Shown piece after piece: positions 1-13,289 of a stretch of DNA of 64,000 nucleotides. The position numbers and the translations under genes are program-made. How positions within the stretch are numbered: the stretch's first letter is position 1; each line of letters starts with the position of its first letter. Below the pieces are notes generated by a model that searched no databases, was not told where the DNA came from, and saw only the letters and a list, made by a program, of their open reading frames with translations. The DNA comes from Epiperipatus broadwayi (taxonomy: Eukaryota > Onychophora > Udeonychophora > Euonychophora > Peripatidae): positions 374,001 through 438,000 of the forward strand of contig JAQFVV010006275.1 of the NCBI GenBank assembly GCA_028023455.1, written 5' to 3'.

Positions 1-1480
1 GGTAATACTTGTTATAGAAATATTATAAAGTAGCAGAGGTTTCATTAAGAAATTATTTTTAAAAGATAAATAAAATACAGCACTGTTGTGAGATTGTTGG
101 ATTACCCATCAGTTCCTTCATCAAACAATTTTTTAAAAAAAAATAGTATTTATGTGGTTATTCTTTAAAAACCAACAAAAACCGTTGAAGCCTTTCTTTT
201 AATGTTAGTCTAATACCTATAGAAAGAATTTTGTCATTCGCATTCATCTTTTTAAGATATACCAAAGATTATTAAGCTATCAAAAAAATTACTATTTTTA
301 AAATGAATATAAAAAATCTAAATATTTTTCTTTTAATAGAATTTAATATATTTTAACTTTATAGAGCTTATTAAATTAGGTCATGTGACATCTGACAGAT
401 TTTTTTGTAATATTTTAACTTTGTATTTATTATCTATATATTTTGGGAGAATCCCAACAAACAGTTATGATGTCATAAAGCTTTCTCTTGAGATATGTTC
501 TTCCTAAAATTCCATTAATAAATTATGGTAATGTTCTTATCACTGTCATTATAAATTATCTGCTAAAAGACTGATATTACACATCAAAATAGATTCATCC
601 TTTCCAAATTCCTTCCTATCCTTTGCTCTATTTCTTAAATATTTAAAACTATTCCCATTTTTTAAAATCATTTTTCAATTTTTCTTTTGCTTCTCCACCT
701 TTTATCATCTATAGTCTCATCTTCATTCATTTGCATTGAAATATATAACCAATATAAGTCATCTTCATAATTTCTTTACACTTGTCTTCTTTAACATTTC
801 TTTATTACAATATATCTCATTATTTTCCTTTAATTTCATATCTCTAAACCCTCTCATCTTTTTTTCAAATTTTCTACACCTTTGCTCTATATAAAGTTAC
901 ATTCCAAACATTTAACAAGTTTATTCTTTATTACTATTTTTATCATCAATGCATCTTTCTAAATATACTAAAGCAGGACCACTGCGTGTTGGGTGTGCAG
1001 GTTGTGTGCAACACAAAGATGCTTCATTAATGCAGGCACAATTTTGCTGCAATAATTAATAAAATTTATATGCAATATAAAATATTTTGAGTTCTGACTC
1101 ACTCCATTGTTAGAAATGTTCTGATTGTTAATTTTTTATAGTTAAATATAAGTGGATTATTTTTTACTTAGTCATGTGACAATTACTAGAAATATACTAC
1201 ATATATAGTCTAACATTGTGCTAAATTGAATAGACCAATGCCAAATCATTATGATAATTTATTAAAATTTATACATAAATAAAAATGTTTAGACTATCAA
1301 ATCATTTTATTTAAATATTTTAATTATATAAAAATGACACATTATTATTAATAATTTATTTTAAATAACCTAATTAAAAATATTGCCTCATAATAATTAT
1401 AGTAGTGATGTATTATGCTGGGCAATAGATATATAATAAATAATTATTTTTATCAGATATATTTTATAAGTACTATATAA
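1..1480. other. A+T-rich DNA, no gene seen
   Basis: No open frame, splice-consistent conserved protein text or recognisable element was found, apart from a 20-bp word near 380 shared with the 1.1-kb direct repeats. Confidence 0.6.
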
Positions 1481-1484
1481 TATA

Positions 1485-1560
1485 ATGGTATTTGGTATAG
1501 CATAGTGATAGAATGTAGAACTCTGAAATATGAGATCTTGGGATTGATTTGGTACTGGCT
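1485..1560 (+). repeat. tRNA-like SINE remnant
   Basis: Text TTTGGTATAGCATAGTGATAG resembles a Pol III A box, and CTTGGGATTGATTTGG, about 40 bp on, resembles a decayed B box (GGTTCGA.TCC). Between them ACTCTGAAATATGAGATC could be a worn anticodon arm. A T-rich run follows. No target duplication was seen. Confidence 0.35.
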
Positions 1561-1859
1561 TGGATTTTTTTTTTGAATACTAGTATCTTTTTTTAATACT
1601 GATATTTTATTTTACATTTTTTACCAATCTGCTTTTGCTTGAATTTAGACTGTCATGGGGTTTGTTACCTAGATAAACTTTATAATTGATCCATAATGTT
1701 ATCCAAAAACCCAACAGGCCAAATCCAAATAAGACAGAATTAGAAAAAAACAATATTTTAAAAAGATAATGTGCACATTTCTTTTTTTAAGTAAATATTT
1801 AAACTCTAGATATCACACTATATAGCATGCATATAATATGTACAATATTATTATTAAGT

Positions 1860-2095
1860 TATTATAAAAACAGGCAAAACTCACTATACATATAACCACA
1901 CAGCAAGCTAGAGTAATCAGTGGATGCCAGAAGGCTTGTGCATAAAATCCCCATCTAGTGCCTACTCATACAATATCCCCAGACTAGTTTCTGGCTTGTG
2001 GCCTTCATCGGTGAGGAGCCTTGGATCTGAGAGCACTGCACCTAGATCTTAGGATCTAATGCAACCCTCCAACAACCACCTTTTATCTCCAATTA
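1860..2095 (+). repeat. Palindromic element family F1, partial (one arm plus loop)
   Basis: This is a direct copy of the left arm and loop of the complete element at 2262-2815, starting at CAGGCAAAACTCACTATACA and running to the loop text TTTTATCTCCAATTAACT. It is followed by about 165 bp (2096-2261) of unrelated sequence. The right arm is missing. Confidence 0.8.
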
Positions 2096-2261
2096 ACTAC
2101 AAAACTATGAGTCTTAAACTGAAAACACCTTAATGTTTTCAATCCAGGCCCATTAGCTTACATAGTCATATGGGTCTGAACCCAGTTCAGTACCCATACT
2201 TTTGGTGTCTTCAGTTCTTTAATAACCATAGCTACCACTATCCTATCAGGCAGGATTGGTT

Positions 2262-2815
2262 TTAAGCCAATAAACATCATATGACTACCATCTCTTATGC
2301 TTGTGTATAACTGTTGTTAAAGCAGACAAAACTCACTATACATATTACCACACACAGCAAGCTAGAGTAATTAATGGATGTCCGAAGGCTTGTGCATAAA
2401 ATACCCATCTAGTGCCTACTCACCCAATACCCCCAGACTAGTTTCTGGCTTGTGGCCTTCATCAGTGAGGAGCCTTAGATCTGAGAGCACTGCACTTAGA
2501 TCTTAGGATCTAATGCAACTCTCCAGCAACCACCTTTTATCTCCAATTAACTGGAGGGTTGCATTAGATCGTAAGATCTAGGTGCAATGCTCTCAGATCT
2601 AAGGCTCTTCATTGACAAAGGCCACAAGTGAGAAACTAGTCTGGGGATATTGGATGATTAGGCACTAGATGGGGATTTTATGCACAAGACTTCTGGCATC
2701 CATTAATTACTCTAGCTTGCTATGTGTGGCAATAGGTATAGTGAGTTTTGCCTGTTTTAACAAATTATACACAAGCATAAGAGGTGGTAGTCATGTGATG
2801 TTTATTGACTTAAGT
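2262..2815. mobile_element. Palindromic (foldback) element family F1, full-length
   Basis: Two arms of roughly 250 bp are inverted copies of each other around a short loop near 2540. The outer end reads AAGCCAATAAACATCA on the left and, inverted, AAGTCAATAAACATCA on the right. Inside are ATGCTTGTGTATAA, AAAACTCACTATAC, CTAGTGCCTACTCA and AATATCCCCAGACTAG, each seen again in reverse. No protein is encoded. The structure is that of a non-autonomous foldback or MITE-type DNA element; its autonomous partner is not in the window. Confidence 0.85.
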
Positions 2816-3576
2816 TATTGTACTGAGATAAGTTGAGCAGCTAACTTTCTTAATAGAAAATGTAAACAAGTCATGCATGATGGACTTCAAATGAAACTAA
2901 TGGAAACAAACAATAATAATTTTTAACAAACTAATTAGAATCAATTTAGTTAAAGTTAATCATTATTTCTCTTATTGAAATATACTAAAAGTTATTTTGT
3001 GGATGATAAAGTCATAGAGTTAATATGTAAATAAAAAGTGTAAATAATTATAATTTTTTAATGTTCTATGTCTTTTGTTAAGCAAAATTGTAGAGAATTC
3101 ATTCTGTTTTAATTTACAAATTTTATTTCATGGAACTAAAGAACTGGAATTTAAGTTGCATAAAGAAGTCTCTTACACACACAGTGGCCTTATATTAAAG
3201 CAATAAACATTTGGCATATATCTTTCCAATACTTGTATTCAATGGTTTTTAACATATCACTTTTACTGCATTTTCTACAAAACTTTTATAATCTCTATTA
3301 ATCTTGCATAGCATTTTTAGGATACCCCCCTATCCACTAATAATAACCACATCATCTACAGTTCTGCTATAGTAAATACTCTTCCAATGTTAATCCATTA
3401 TTATTAAAACATTGGTCAGTTAAGAACACTTCAAAGAATAAGTTAAATATAAAATAAAATACTCTGCATGTCTCACATTCCACAATCTATATTTTCTAGA
3501 AAAGCATTAAATCTTAGAAATATCTTTTGATTGATATACACAATTTTAAATAAATATTTCTTTTTTCAATCTACTT

Positions 3577-3599
3577 CCCCCCCCCCCCAAAAAAAAAAA
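3577..3599. repeat. C12A11 homopolymer junction
   Basis: Twelve C are followed directly by eleven A in an A+T-rich setting; prone to length error in sequencing. Confidence 0.9.
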
Positions 3600-5629
3600 T
3601 CCAAAAATGTAACTCAATTAATTTTGTCCAACATCAACACTTTTTTCGTTTTTCAAACTTGTTTTAATCAATAGTTTTTGTCTCTCCAATTTTACCTCTA
3701 GTCCTCTACCATATCTAAATTCAAACTACTCTTCAGATATAAACTTGTCTACTCTATGGGAAATTTTCCTATTGAAGAATAAATTTTTCTATTTATATTT
3801 TATTGTTTTATGGTTTTTCATTATAATTATAACCATTGAGATGAAATCTAATGGACACTTTCTTGAATGATTCCATTTCTAAATATTTTTTGCATTTTAA
3901 TCTCATTTTATTTGTTATCTCTAACTAACACCATGCTTTTTTTGCTTTTTTACTTCTTTTATAATCTATTATCTTTACTGCATTAAATTTAAGTTTCTTT
4001 GAGTTATTTTTATCTTTTACATGAATTTACCCTCATTTTTATATGATTCTATTTTCCTATTTAGCAAACCTATATGATTTTCCCCTAATAATCACTTTTA
4101 ATTTGTCAATAACCTATTTATTGTCTTTTTATTCTTTTAAAAAATTCAATTTATCAACTTAAATTATGATTGTAATCAATATTAGCTTCACAATGTGCTA
4201 ATGCACTTTAAATACTATTCCTAATCCAAATTTGTAAAAAAAAATTAATCTAATCAAAATATATTATAATTAACAGATCTTTCCATTATTGATTTTTGAA
4301 CCTATGTTGTCAAAACAACTGCCCTATTTTCATTATTAAAAAAAATCAATTTTTCATTTGATTTATATCCCCATTCCACTATGACAATTCTATCGCCAAA
4401 TATTAGCATACAACTATTTTTTGATTTCCCCCCTCCAGTTTTGCAAATTCTTTTATATTGCCACCCCATCTTCATTGAGGCAAATGTACATCTGAATAAT
4501 ACCTGCTCTCTTGGAAATGCTTTATTTTATATATATATATTGTCACCTCAACTTTCTCCGCGCATCTTTCACTTACTTATCCTCAATAAACTCTCATTTA
4601 TTTCAAGTAGCTAGTCAATTGAATTTTATACTAACTTTAGGATCAAATATACCGGGGGCGCCAAATTGCAGCTATAACTTGTAATACCCACTAGAGATCA
4701 TCATCATTAGTCAATTTAGGACTATAGGACATACTGGACAAAGCAATTAAATTGTCTCTCAAAAAAAATAATAATAACAATAATCTTGATAAAACCATTC
4801 AATCTATATGGTCTTAATTTCAAACCTAGTATTAGTCATGCAAATATTTCATGATAAATTGATTATAAAATTCATAATAATGAGACAACTTTCTTCCACA
4901 ACTTTATTATAAATCTGATCTCGGGTGGTAACTACAGAAAATACTATATATAGTTCTCATTTATATCTGACTGGAAATAACTCAGTAATTAATGCAGAGA
5001 ACTCATAATCTATGTTCATAATATAAAATTATCATTTAATTCAATATTAGATTAAATTATCACAAATAAATCCTCCCCAATTAATTCCATTACACCATTT
5101 TTCGTTCTCAGCATCTATCACTTTCAATAGCTACAATTATATAACACGGAATGTCTGTGTTATGCTCTCTATTATAAGAATTCCTAATCTTATTTTTCTA
5201 ACACACATATATCTTTCGATCAACTATCAATTCATGATCCCTACTTTTATAATAGTATAATAATTTTATTATAATATGCTACTTGACTTCCAAACTAGCT
5301 CTTAGATTAATAATTGAACTGCTCTTTCTCAAGGTCTAGATCTGTCAAGAGGTGCCCATATAAGCGATTACATTGTAATGGATATGATTCCAAATATGCT
5401 AATTTGAAATTTGATACGAATTTACGATTGGTAATCACTCTAAACACCGAGAGCAGGAAAGGGATTTTATGTCTTCCCAATATTCACAATTACAATGAAT
5501 CAAAAGATTAAATTTGTTAAACTTAACTATTCCCGGTCATTTTATTCTATTACATCTAATCTATTGACCAAATTTTAATTAATAATTTTCAACCTATAAG
5601 ATTTTGCTAAATTAAACTATGGAAGTAAA

Positions 5630-5950
5630 CCACGGACATTAATCAGATAAATCAATCAAAATTTACTTATGAAAGTAAAGTACTGAAATAAATCATAAAA
5701 TCAGATTATACAAATTAATTATGAAAATAAATTATGTGAAAATGAATTTTGTAAAGGTAACTTATATAAAATGATTTATGTTAATCGAATATAGAAATAA
5801 TCAAGATAAAATTAATACTGTAAATCAATCATGGAAATAAATTATCAATTTAAAATTAACTATGTGAATCGAATATGGAAACAATATAATGATGACTACT
5901 GCAAATCGATCTTGAAAATAAATTATCAATCTAAAATAAATAATTAAATT
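5630..5950 (+). repeat. Degenerate tandem repeat, units of about 30-60 bp
   Basis: Variants of AAATC.ATCATGGAAATAAATTA recur with irregular spacing, for example near 5700, 5825 and 5905, along with GTGAATCGAATATGGAAA. The copies are worn and no unit length is strict. Confidence 0.5.
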
Positions 5951-8900
5951 TAAATATGAACTAATATTACTTTAACTATAGGTGCTGGATATATAGATTC
6001 TGGAGATATTTGAAACATCAAAACACAATATAATCTTATAACAATAGTAAACTTTATTACATTAACAATAATGATAAAATTAAAATAAAACACACTGAAT
6101 TATAATATTGTTACACACAAATATATGATTCCGATCTATTCAGGACTCTTATTCGAATACATGTTTGAAGTAACTAATTTCCTGGATGACTCACTTCTTG
6201 TTTTGACCCATTCATTTGTAAATAAATAATTAATAATAATAATAAATACAATCGCTCACACATGGAATAAGAATTTCATTTATTTTAGCTTTAGGAAACT
6301 TATATCTTGACAGAGAAGAAAACCTATAAACTTCTATTTCCCCCCCTTTTTATTGTAAACATTGTCCATTGGACTATTCCAAAATAATATATTAGCTTCA
6401 ATTATTCTAACTAACAATGTGAAATAATCTTAAATTTCTAAACCATTTTATCAAGCAATAATTTTCACATTTCCATTGAAGAAGGAGGATATGCCATAGA
6501 AATCCCCTACTGATTTTGCAAACGGGTTTAAATTCAAAACTCACACTTTTACATTCATGCTTGTCAGATCTTTATGTTTTTGACTGTATATCTTAATATG
6601 TCAGTATGTCTGCTCAGCTTCACGACCTCAATTTACCATCATTCAAAAAAAATCAACACAGATCGGTTAGTTTATTAATTAAAATCTTTGTCATTCTTCA
6701 TCATACATATACATCTGACTGAATCCTTATCCTTTCAGGTATTCTGTCCCACATAAGAAAAACTCTCTTCATATCACACATCATCATGCAGTATTTATAA
6801 CATGCCCACAGCCACATCTTGGTAAGGGAAATTTAAAAACACAATGACAACAACAACTTCAAACTTAAACTATTTGCTTGAGCCAGAGAGAGAGATCTTT
6901 TCTTAAGATCCAGAATCGTGTAAAGAGCTCCTCTTAGACAACTATTCTCTATATTGGCATGCAAAATTCCTACACTTAAACAGTAACTTTATTAATAATT
7001 CCCTATCTTAACAAATAAATGGAGTGAAACTTAGTCATCTCCGACTGCCATGATATATAAATCATGAGACAGCCACTTCCCATCTATTGGGTGGTAGAAT
7101 AACTTTATGTTAGTAATGACAAGCATTTATGGCTTTATATATGCCCATATATATCGATTACAGCCTAGATAAATGACAAAGACTAACCAAATCCCGAATC
7201 AAAACATATATGAATTATTTCAATTTTAAACAGTCAAGCCAACAACATACCCAACATTTATATCAATAACGGATCAACAATACTTTAGCATAATTATGGT
7301 TTTTACGACCATCCCCTCACTCTTCATATTTACTATTAAGCACAAATTAAAATTTTGTTAAGAATAATAAAAAATATATATATCATTTCTCTTTTTGCTT
7401 TTAAATTTAAATTTACGTGAGCATCTATACTTAAATGGTATCAAAATCATTTTTTTTCTCTTTCCTTCAAACATTTTAAACATAAACAAAATATTAAATT
7501 AATAATCTAGTGATTAGAGTGTGACATAGCATCTAAACAAAATGAAATATAATAATGAAAAAACAAAAACAAATGACATATTATATAAATGAAATAAAAT
7601 AAAGAATAAATATCAACATTATAGATAATCTCTTTAAATGTTTTTTCCTTCCACTCTCCATCAATCAATTAATACATATATCGACGGTACATGACTATGC
7701 GCCATGAATCCAGCTCAACGGATGATGATGATTAATGAGACTCCTGATCTAACTCTAATAAAGTATAATAAAATAACTAACAATCTTTATAAGTCAAATC
7801 ATATATATATATGTCTCTGCTGCCACAGACAGTGAGCATTAATATTAAAATAATTTGAATAAGAAAGAAAGTTTAAAAAACCTCAAATGTGTTAATAAAA
7901 TGTTTAATAATAATTATAATTTTGTTCAACTTTTTAGATTGTGATTATATAGATTACCTCTTAGTCTTTAAAACAGAATTTATATTTACAACAAGAATGG
8001 CAGTCCTTATTATATGCCAATACTATTATGCAATATTATATGATAAATATATGTCTATGCCCCTGACAAGAAAATAAAGGTAGATAAAGGTATTTGGCTA
8101 TGACTGAAAATTATTCCCCTGATTCTAAAGGGAAAGAATGTGAGATTTATTTTCACATTCGCAAAATCAATTCATAAAGAGCAAGATACGTATTTAGGGT
8201 ACAACTTTAATATTTAATAGAAAACTTATTTAATTATAAATAAACATGAATTTGTTCGATTCTTAATAAAATCAATTCATCACGATTTACTTTTACATGA
8301 GAGCAGGCTTACTGGAACTGAGAAATAAACGGTACTGACGACTTATGATCTATAAGAATAAATGTGAAAAATAATGGCTTGTCTATGATTTGAGAAAATA
8401 GCAGGGGCTGCTTGTATTTGACAAGTCTTCAATGCCCTATATGAAGGATCCATAGAACACAGGAAAACCAGGTCGGTCGTAGCTCGAACCTTTGGTGTTC
8501 CAAATATAAAACGAGCAAGTGGAGGAAGTGCTTTCTTCCTAGATAATCAAACTAATAGAAATATCACTGAGGACAAGCCTATGAAACAGGAGATGGCTCA
8601 AGCACAGCAACGTTCGAAAATGATGACTTGGTAATCATCGTATTTAAATAATAATACCCAATTTATATAAAGAGGGCTCTACGTGATGACCTGATCAAGT
8701 TAAATTAAAGTCAAACGTGCTTTAATCAAAAAAATATTTAATGCAATTAGAAATTATATTAATTATGCCCTAAATCCCATGCCCTTCCTGAATATTACTA
8801 GAAAGTATAAAATTTGAATTAGAATATATATATTCATTTAATTTCCTTTATCAACCTTTTTGTGAAACAATAAATTAATGTGAATAAATAACTATTATAA

Positions 8901-10278
8901 ATTCAGTAAAGTGGCCGGGAGCATAGGTTAAAATTGAGCTAATAATTTGTTGTTATTAGCCATTAATAAAATAGCAGAAATTGTACAAATCATTCAACTC
9001 GATAATTAATAGAACTGTATCAAAATAGTTCTAGTGGGTAAGAATTACTGTAAAAATAAATATAATATTATTTAACAAGGCAAATGCAACGAAGGAAATT
9101 ATTATCGAAATAGTTATTATTGGCATATAATAAAAAAAATAAACAACTTTAATAAATCACACAATAAATATATATATAATATAATAAATGAACCGCCATC
9201 GTAAGAAAAGAGAAAGTTAAATATTAAATTTAAAGACTATAGAGATTAAGATAGAGACTTACTACATAATTTAAAAAATAACATTAACAAAAAGACAATT
9301 TTACAGTAGATAGCTTAAAGATGTTTTAACTTAAAGTTCAGAACTGGCCACAGGCTCAAAATGAGCTACCATACTACTTCATTTCTTCATGGTTGACTTC
9401 TGAGTTTCCACAAGGCAGAGTCCAGTTGGATGAAACGTATGCGCGCATTTTGAAAATTAGGTGAATAGCATTTTGATGGGATTTCTTTCTAAGGTTTTGG
9501 CAGCTTACGATTATTGCAGCCACATTAAAGATTTTCAGGGGACTTAAGGAACCATAGTCAGACTCTTGAAGTTAAGCCCCCCCCCACCATGGTAGAAACA
9601 CTATTTTACTTCATAATTTAACTGGGCGGCTTCTTCTAATGAAATATATATGGCTTCTCTAATGAGGAATAATAGCTGCTTGGAAACTTTTCCTGGGCTC
9701 TTTATACTGTATCTGATGCCTTTAGGCTAAATCAATCTTTACAAAAAAATGTACTAGTTGTTTTTAGATACATTCCTTTGATAAGGCTTTCAAACTCATT
9801 AACTTGAATTCATTTTCTAATTAGAAAATGAATTTTTAATATCAGAAAATGATTTTAATTAGGACCGTCCTAACATTTTAAAGACTTATCTATTTCTAAT
9901 TAATAAAAACTTTAACCATTGTTTTGGAAAGAGAAAATCTGAAAGCTTATCGAAAGAATGTGGCTTTTAGTCACTAAAAATTTAACATATTATTTAAAAG
10001 TAAAATAAACATTCCAACGCAATGAAACTTTCTCGAACAATTATATATATTTAAACATTTATAAATACATATACACGCACAATCCATTTCCAGGTTAATA
10101 CGTATATAAATTCATGAATAATTCTTAACATGAATTTATTAATAGAAATGATTAGTTTAAATCTCAAATGAGTTAATTTTAACACACATTTATAATAGTT
10201 TTTCTTTCAAGGAAACTAGCGTGGACTGAACGCATAAAGCCCCATTGCATCGGAAATTCACAAAGTTAGTACAAGGGT

Positions 10279-10778
10279 NNNNNNNNNNNNNNNNNNNNNN
10301 NNNNNNNNNNNNNNNNNNNNNNNNNNNNNNNNNNNNNNNNNNNNNNNNNNNNNNNNNNNNNNNNNNNNNNNNNNNNNNNNNNNNNNNNNNNNNNNNNNNN
10401 NNNNNNNNNNNNNNNNNNNNNNNNNNNNNNNNNNNNNNNNNNNNNNNNNNNNNNNNNNNNNNNNNNNNNNNNNNNNNNNNNNNNNNNNNNNNNNNNNNNN
10501 NNNNNNNNNNNNNNNNNNNNNNNNNNNNNNNNNNNNNNNNNNNNNNNNNNNNNNNNNNNNNNNNNNNNNNNNNNNNNNNNNNNNNNNNNNNNNNNNNNNN
10601 NNNNNNNNNNNNNNNNNNNNNNNNNNNNNNNNNNNNNNNNNNNNNNNNNNNNNNNNNNNNNNNNNNNNNNNNNNNNNNNNNNNNNNNNNNNNNNNNNNNN
10701 NNNNNNNNNNNNNNNNNNNNNNNNNNNNNNNNNNNNNNNNNNNNNNNNNNNNNNNNNNNNNNNNNNNNNNNNNNNNNN
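10279..10778. other. Assembly gap, exactly 500 N
   Basis: A run of N of a round length, typical of a scaffolding placeholder. True distance and content are unknown. Any open frame crossing it is an artefact. It lies just upstream of the first copy of the 1.1-kb direct repeat, so the 5' limit of that repeat cannot be read. Confidence 0.99.
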
Positions 10779-10800
10779 GTGTTTGACTGTTACAATGTGT

Positions 10801-11903
10801 TAACCTGATCTAGAAAATTATTAAGAAAATACATACATTTTTCTGTGGGTGTTAACCTGAAAATATTTTATTGCAACATGGAGAAAATTTGATTGTGTAC
10901 ATTGACCTGAAATGGAGCTTTTAAAAAGAAATTCTATATAAAAACTATAAATTATAACTGCCAAAAAAGAACACAAAAAGAAAAACAAAATGAGAGCAAA
11001 AAGGTATTTAATTTGAACATTATATCTTTATTTATAAATAAAAAATTATAGAAATAATAATTGTTAAGAATGAATAATTTTATTAATTTAACATTTTTAT
11101 GTAAATCATTTTTTTATTCATTTGATAGTTCCCTTCAAAATTCTAAAAAGGATTTTTAGATCATTTAATTTTTATTAAATTTAACATTTTTTAAAAGTTT
11201 TCCCACCAATATTATACAAAATGGTTTTTGAACTGATTTAAAATTTCATTATTTCCTATTGTTAAAAGTTTTTTTCCAACTTTTGTTATTTATAAGAAAA
11301 TAACTTAATAAAAACAAAAGTTAATTATTTAAAAAAATAAAATGAGTTAGTTAGACATTTTTTATATGAAATTATATTTTTTGATATGCATGTATAAATT
11401 TAAATTATCATATTTTCATGTCATTTTTTAAAAAAAGGTAACATTATTAATTAGTTAGTTTATTAAATAATGGTTTAAAATATTCTAATGTTTATGTCTT
11501 ATTTCTCTAGTTATCTGTTGTATGTCTTTAAATTCACTACAGCTTAATGTTTTAGGAATCCTTAAATTATCCCAATAAAATTACTTAAAGTAAAGCTGTT
11601 TTATTTGTGATTCTCTTGTTTACAGTTACATTCCCTAGAATCTTATGATCTTGAGCTAGTTCTAGAGAACAATAATGGTTATTTGGCTGTAGAAATTTAA
11701 GTATTTGGACAACAAATAATTCTCTGTATGGTGCAAGATATCACTTTTAATGTTCATTCACTGCATTTTGTTTGTCTTATTAAAAATTTAATTTGTAGTG
11801 AGCCTCTACATTAATGGCACCATAAGACCAGAGCATTGATAATCAGAATGTATCAATATCCAACATTATTTTTTATTATGCATATATTCTGCCTTATGTT
11901 TGG
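10801..11903 (+). repeat. 1.1-kb direct repeat, copy A (possible degenerate LTR)
   Basis: It aligns along its length with 20050-21162. Shared words include CCTGAAAATATT.TATTGCAA, TTTTGAACTGATTTAAAATTTC, CTATTGTTA.AAGTT, TATGATCTTGAGCTAG and CCATAAGACCAGAGCA, in the same order and strand. The upstream limit is hidden by the N gap; the match ends at GTTTGG. The terminal dinucleotides of an LTR were not established. Confidence 0.8.
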
Positions 11904-13140
11904 AAGTGGTTATATAAGTAGCTTGTTTACAATATATTTTTAAATTCAGTCATAAGATTGACTGTTTATTGCTGAGTTATTGATTTAATTATTCTTGTGT
12001 AATGATGGGTAACTTGTAGTTTATAATGTATTATTAGTATAACTATATATTTATATTGTTGACTCTCATGCATGCTCTTATTCCTTTTATATTTGTTCTA
12101 CACTTATTCATTTTATATTTTGTTATTACTGGAGATTAGTTCACATCTCTACACACTCACCCCATTCATCTGTACAATAACAAATGGTGCTCACACTTAT
12201 TGTTAGTCCATGCTAACTCTCTGCTCTTATTCATTGTATTCTTTTGATCTGGGCATGATAGTTTTCATCACTCCTTTGCTTTGTACTATTACAAATGGTA
12301 ATTCAATTATAAACCTGATGATGGAGGTCTGGTGGGCAATATACAAAATAGCCACAAAACATTTAGCTTATATATAAACACCTTAAAAAGAAAACTCTGT
12401 ATTTTGATGCAGAATAAGTTGTTAAAAATGTATTATTGTGAAATATGTGATAAGAATGGAGATAATTATTAAATTATAATTTATTTATAAAATAGTGATT
12501 TTAATGTATATTTAAGGAATTCATGTTTAAAGTTGAACAGAAAACTCAAGACAAGATTTTTGGAGATTGGATTGAGCTTTTGACTGTTGGAATTAATTTA
12601 GTTGTACTTTCTGTATTGGTAATTGATAGGGGATTTTTGTCATTGGCTTGAGAATACATAGTTTTTATGCTTCCTCATTAAGTATTCTATCTCATTTTCA
12701 AGTTTTCAGATTTCCAGTTGTTTAACATGATCTGTTAATATAGACCTGCCATGAACCACAGGCTCTAGGACTCATAGAAAATAAGCAAGGCATAAGTTTA
12801 AAGCTGTATTTACCAGCCTCTAAGACTCAAAAGAGTAAAGCATCGTTTTGAAGTTTTATATTTATCAGCCCATAAGACTCAAAGTAGCAGGACTTTGCAA
12901 AGATTTTTGCACTATTATTTCTATTTTGGATATAAATATAATGTCTAAATTGAGATAGACCTTTTTTTGTTCATGCTGCATTGTGTATTTATGATTTAGT
13001 GACTAGATTTTATATCTATTCCTGAACTACAGGTCACTATCTATTCTTATTGGTGTCAGACACTCATCAGAGCTCTGAGAAAACTTTTGATAAATGTTGT
13101 TACAAGAATTTGTTTCTATATATGCATATATAAGAAAAGT
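11904..13140. other. Unassigned sequence after direct repeat A
   Basis: Non-repetitive within the window and without an open frame. Three short stretches near 12760-12890 repeat AAGACTCA/AGGACTCA plus TTTAAAGCTGTATTTA.CAGCC-like text, a loose local duplication. Confidence 0.5.
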
Positions 13141-13161
13141 AAAAATATCCTTTATAAAAAG

Positions 13162-13204
<43 letters not shown>

Positions 13205-13218
13205 TTTTATAAAGGATT

Positions 13219-13250
<32 letters not shown>
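13162..13250. repeat. (TA)n microsatellites within a small palindrome
   Basis: Two TA runs (13162-13199, 13223-13250) are present. The first is flanked by ATCCTTTATAAAAA and its inverted copy TTTTTATAAAGGAT, so the block can fold into one long hairpin. Confidence 0.9.
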
Positions 13251-13254
<4 letters not shown>

Positions 13255-13289
13255 AATAAAAATAATAATAACAAAACTAATATTGAATA

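Larger units (their letters stand above)
2816..10278. other. Unassigned region, no gene supported
   Basis: Short open frames (4381-4614, 5314-5511, 7889-8077) show no family resemblance. Patches near 4660 (GGGGGCGCCA), 8330-8640 and 9350-9730 are richer in G+C than their surroundings and may be old mobile elements. A weak inverted pair exists between ATTCCCGGTCATTTTA (5530) and AAGTGGCCGGGAG (8905). Nothing is firm enough to name. Confidence 0.5.

Noticed and set aside
380-400. Third copy of the 1.1-kb direct repeat
   Set aside because: Only about 20 bp (AGGTCATGTGACATCTGAC) plus A+T-rich flanks agree; too little to call a copy.
4660-4675. GGGGGCGCCA resembling a tRNA-Lys primer-binding site on the minus strand
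   Set aside because: No LTR pair, polypurine tract or pol text could be placed around it.
5524-8934. Weak inverted pair (CCCGGTCATTTTA / AAGTGGCCGGG) suggesting a 3.4-kb transposon
   Set aside because: Match is short and imperfect, with no transposase text between.
10245-10808. 187-codon open frame
   Set aside because: It consists mostly of N; only about 20 real codons flank the assembly gap.
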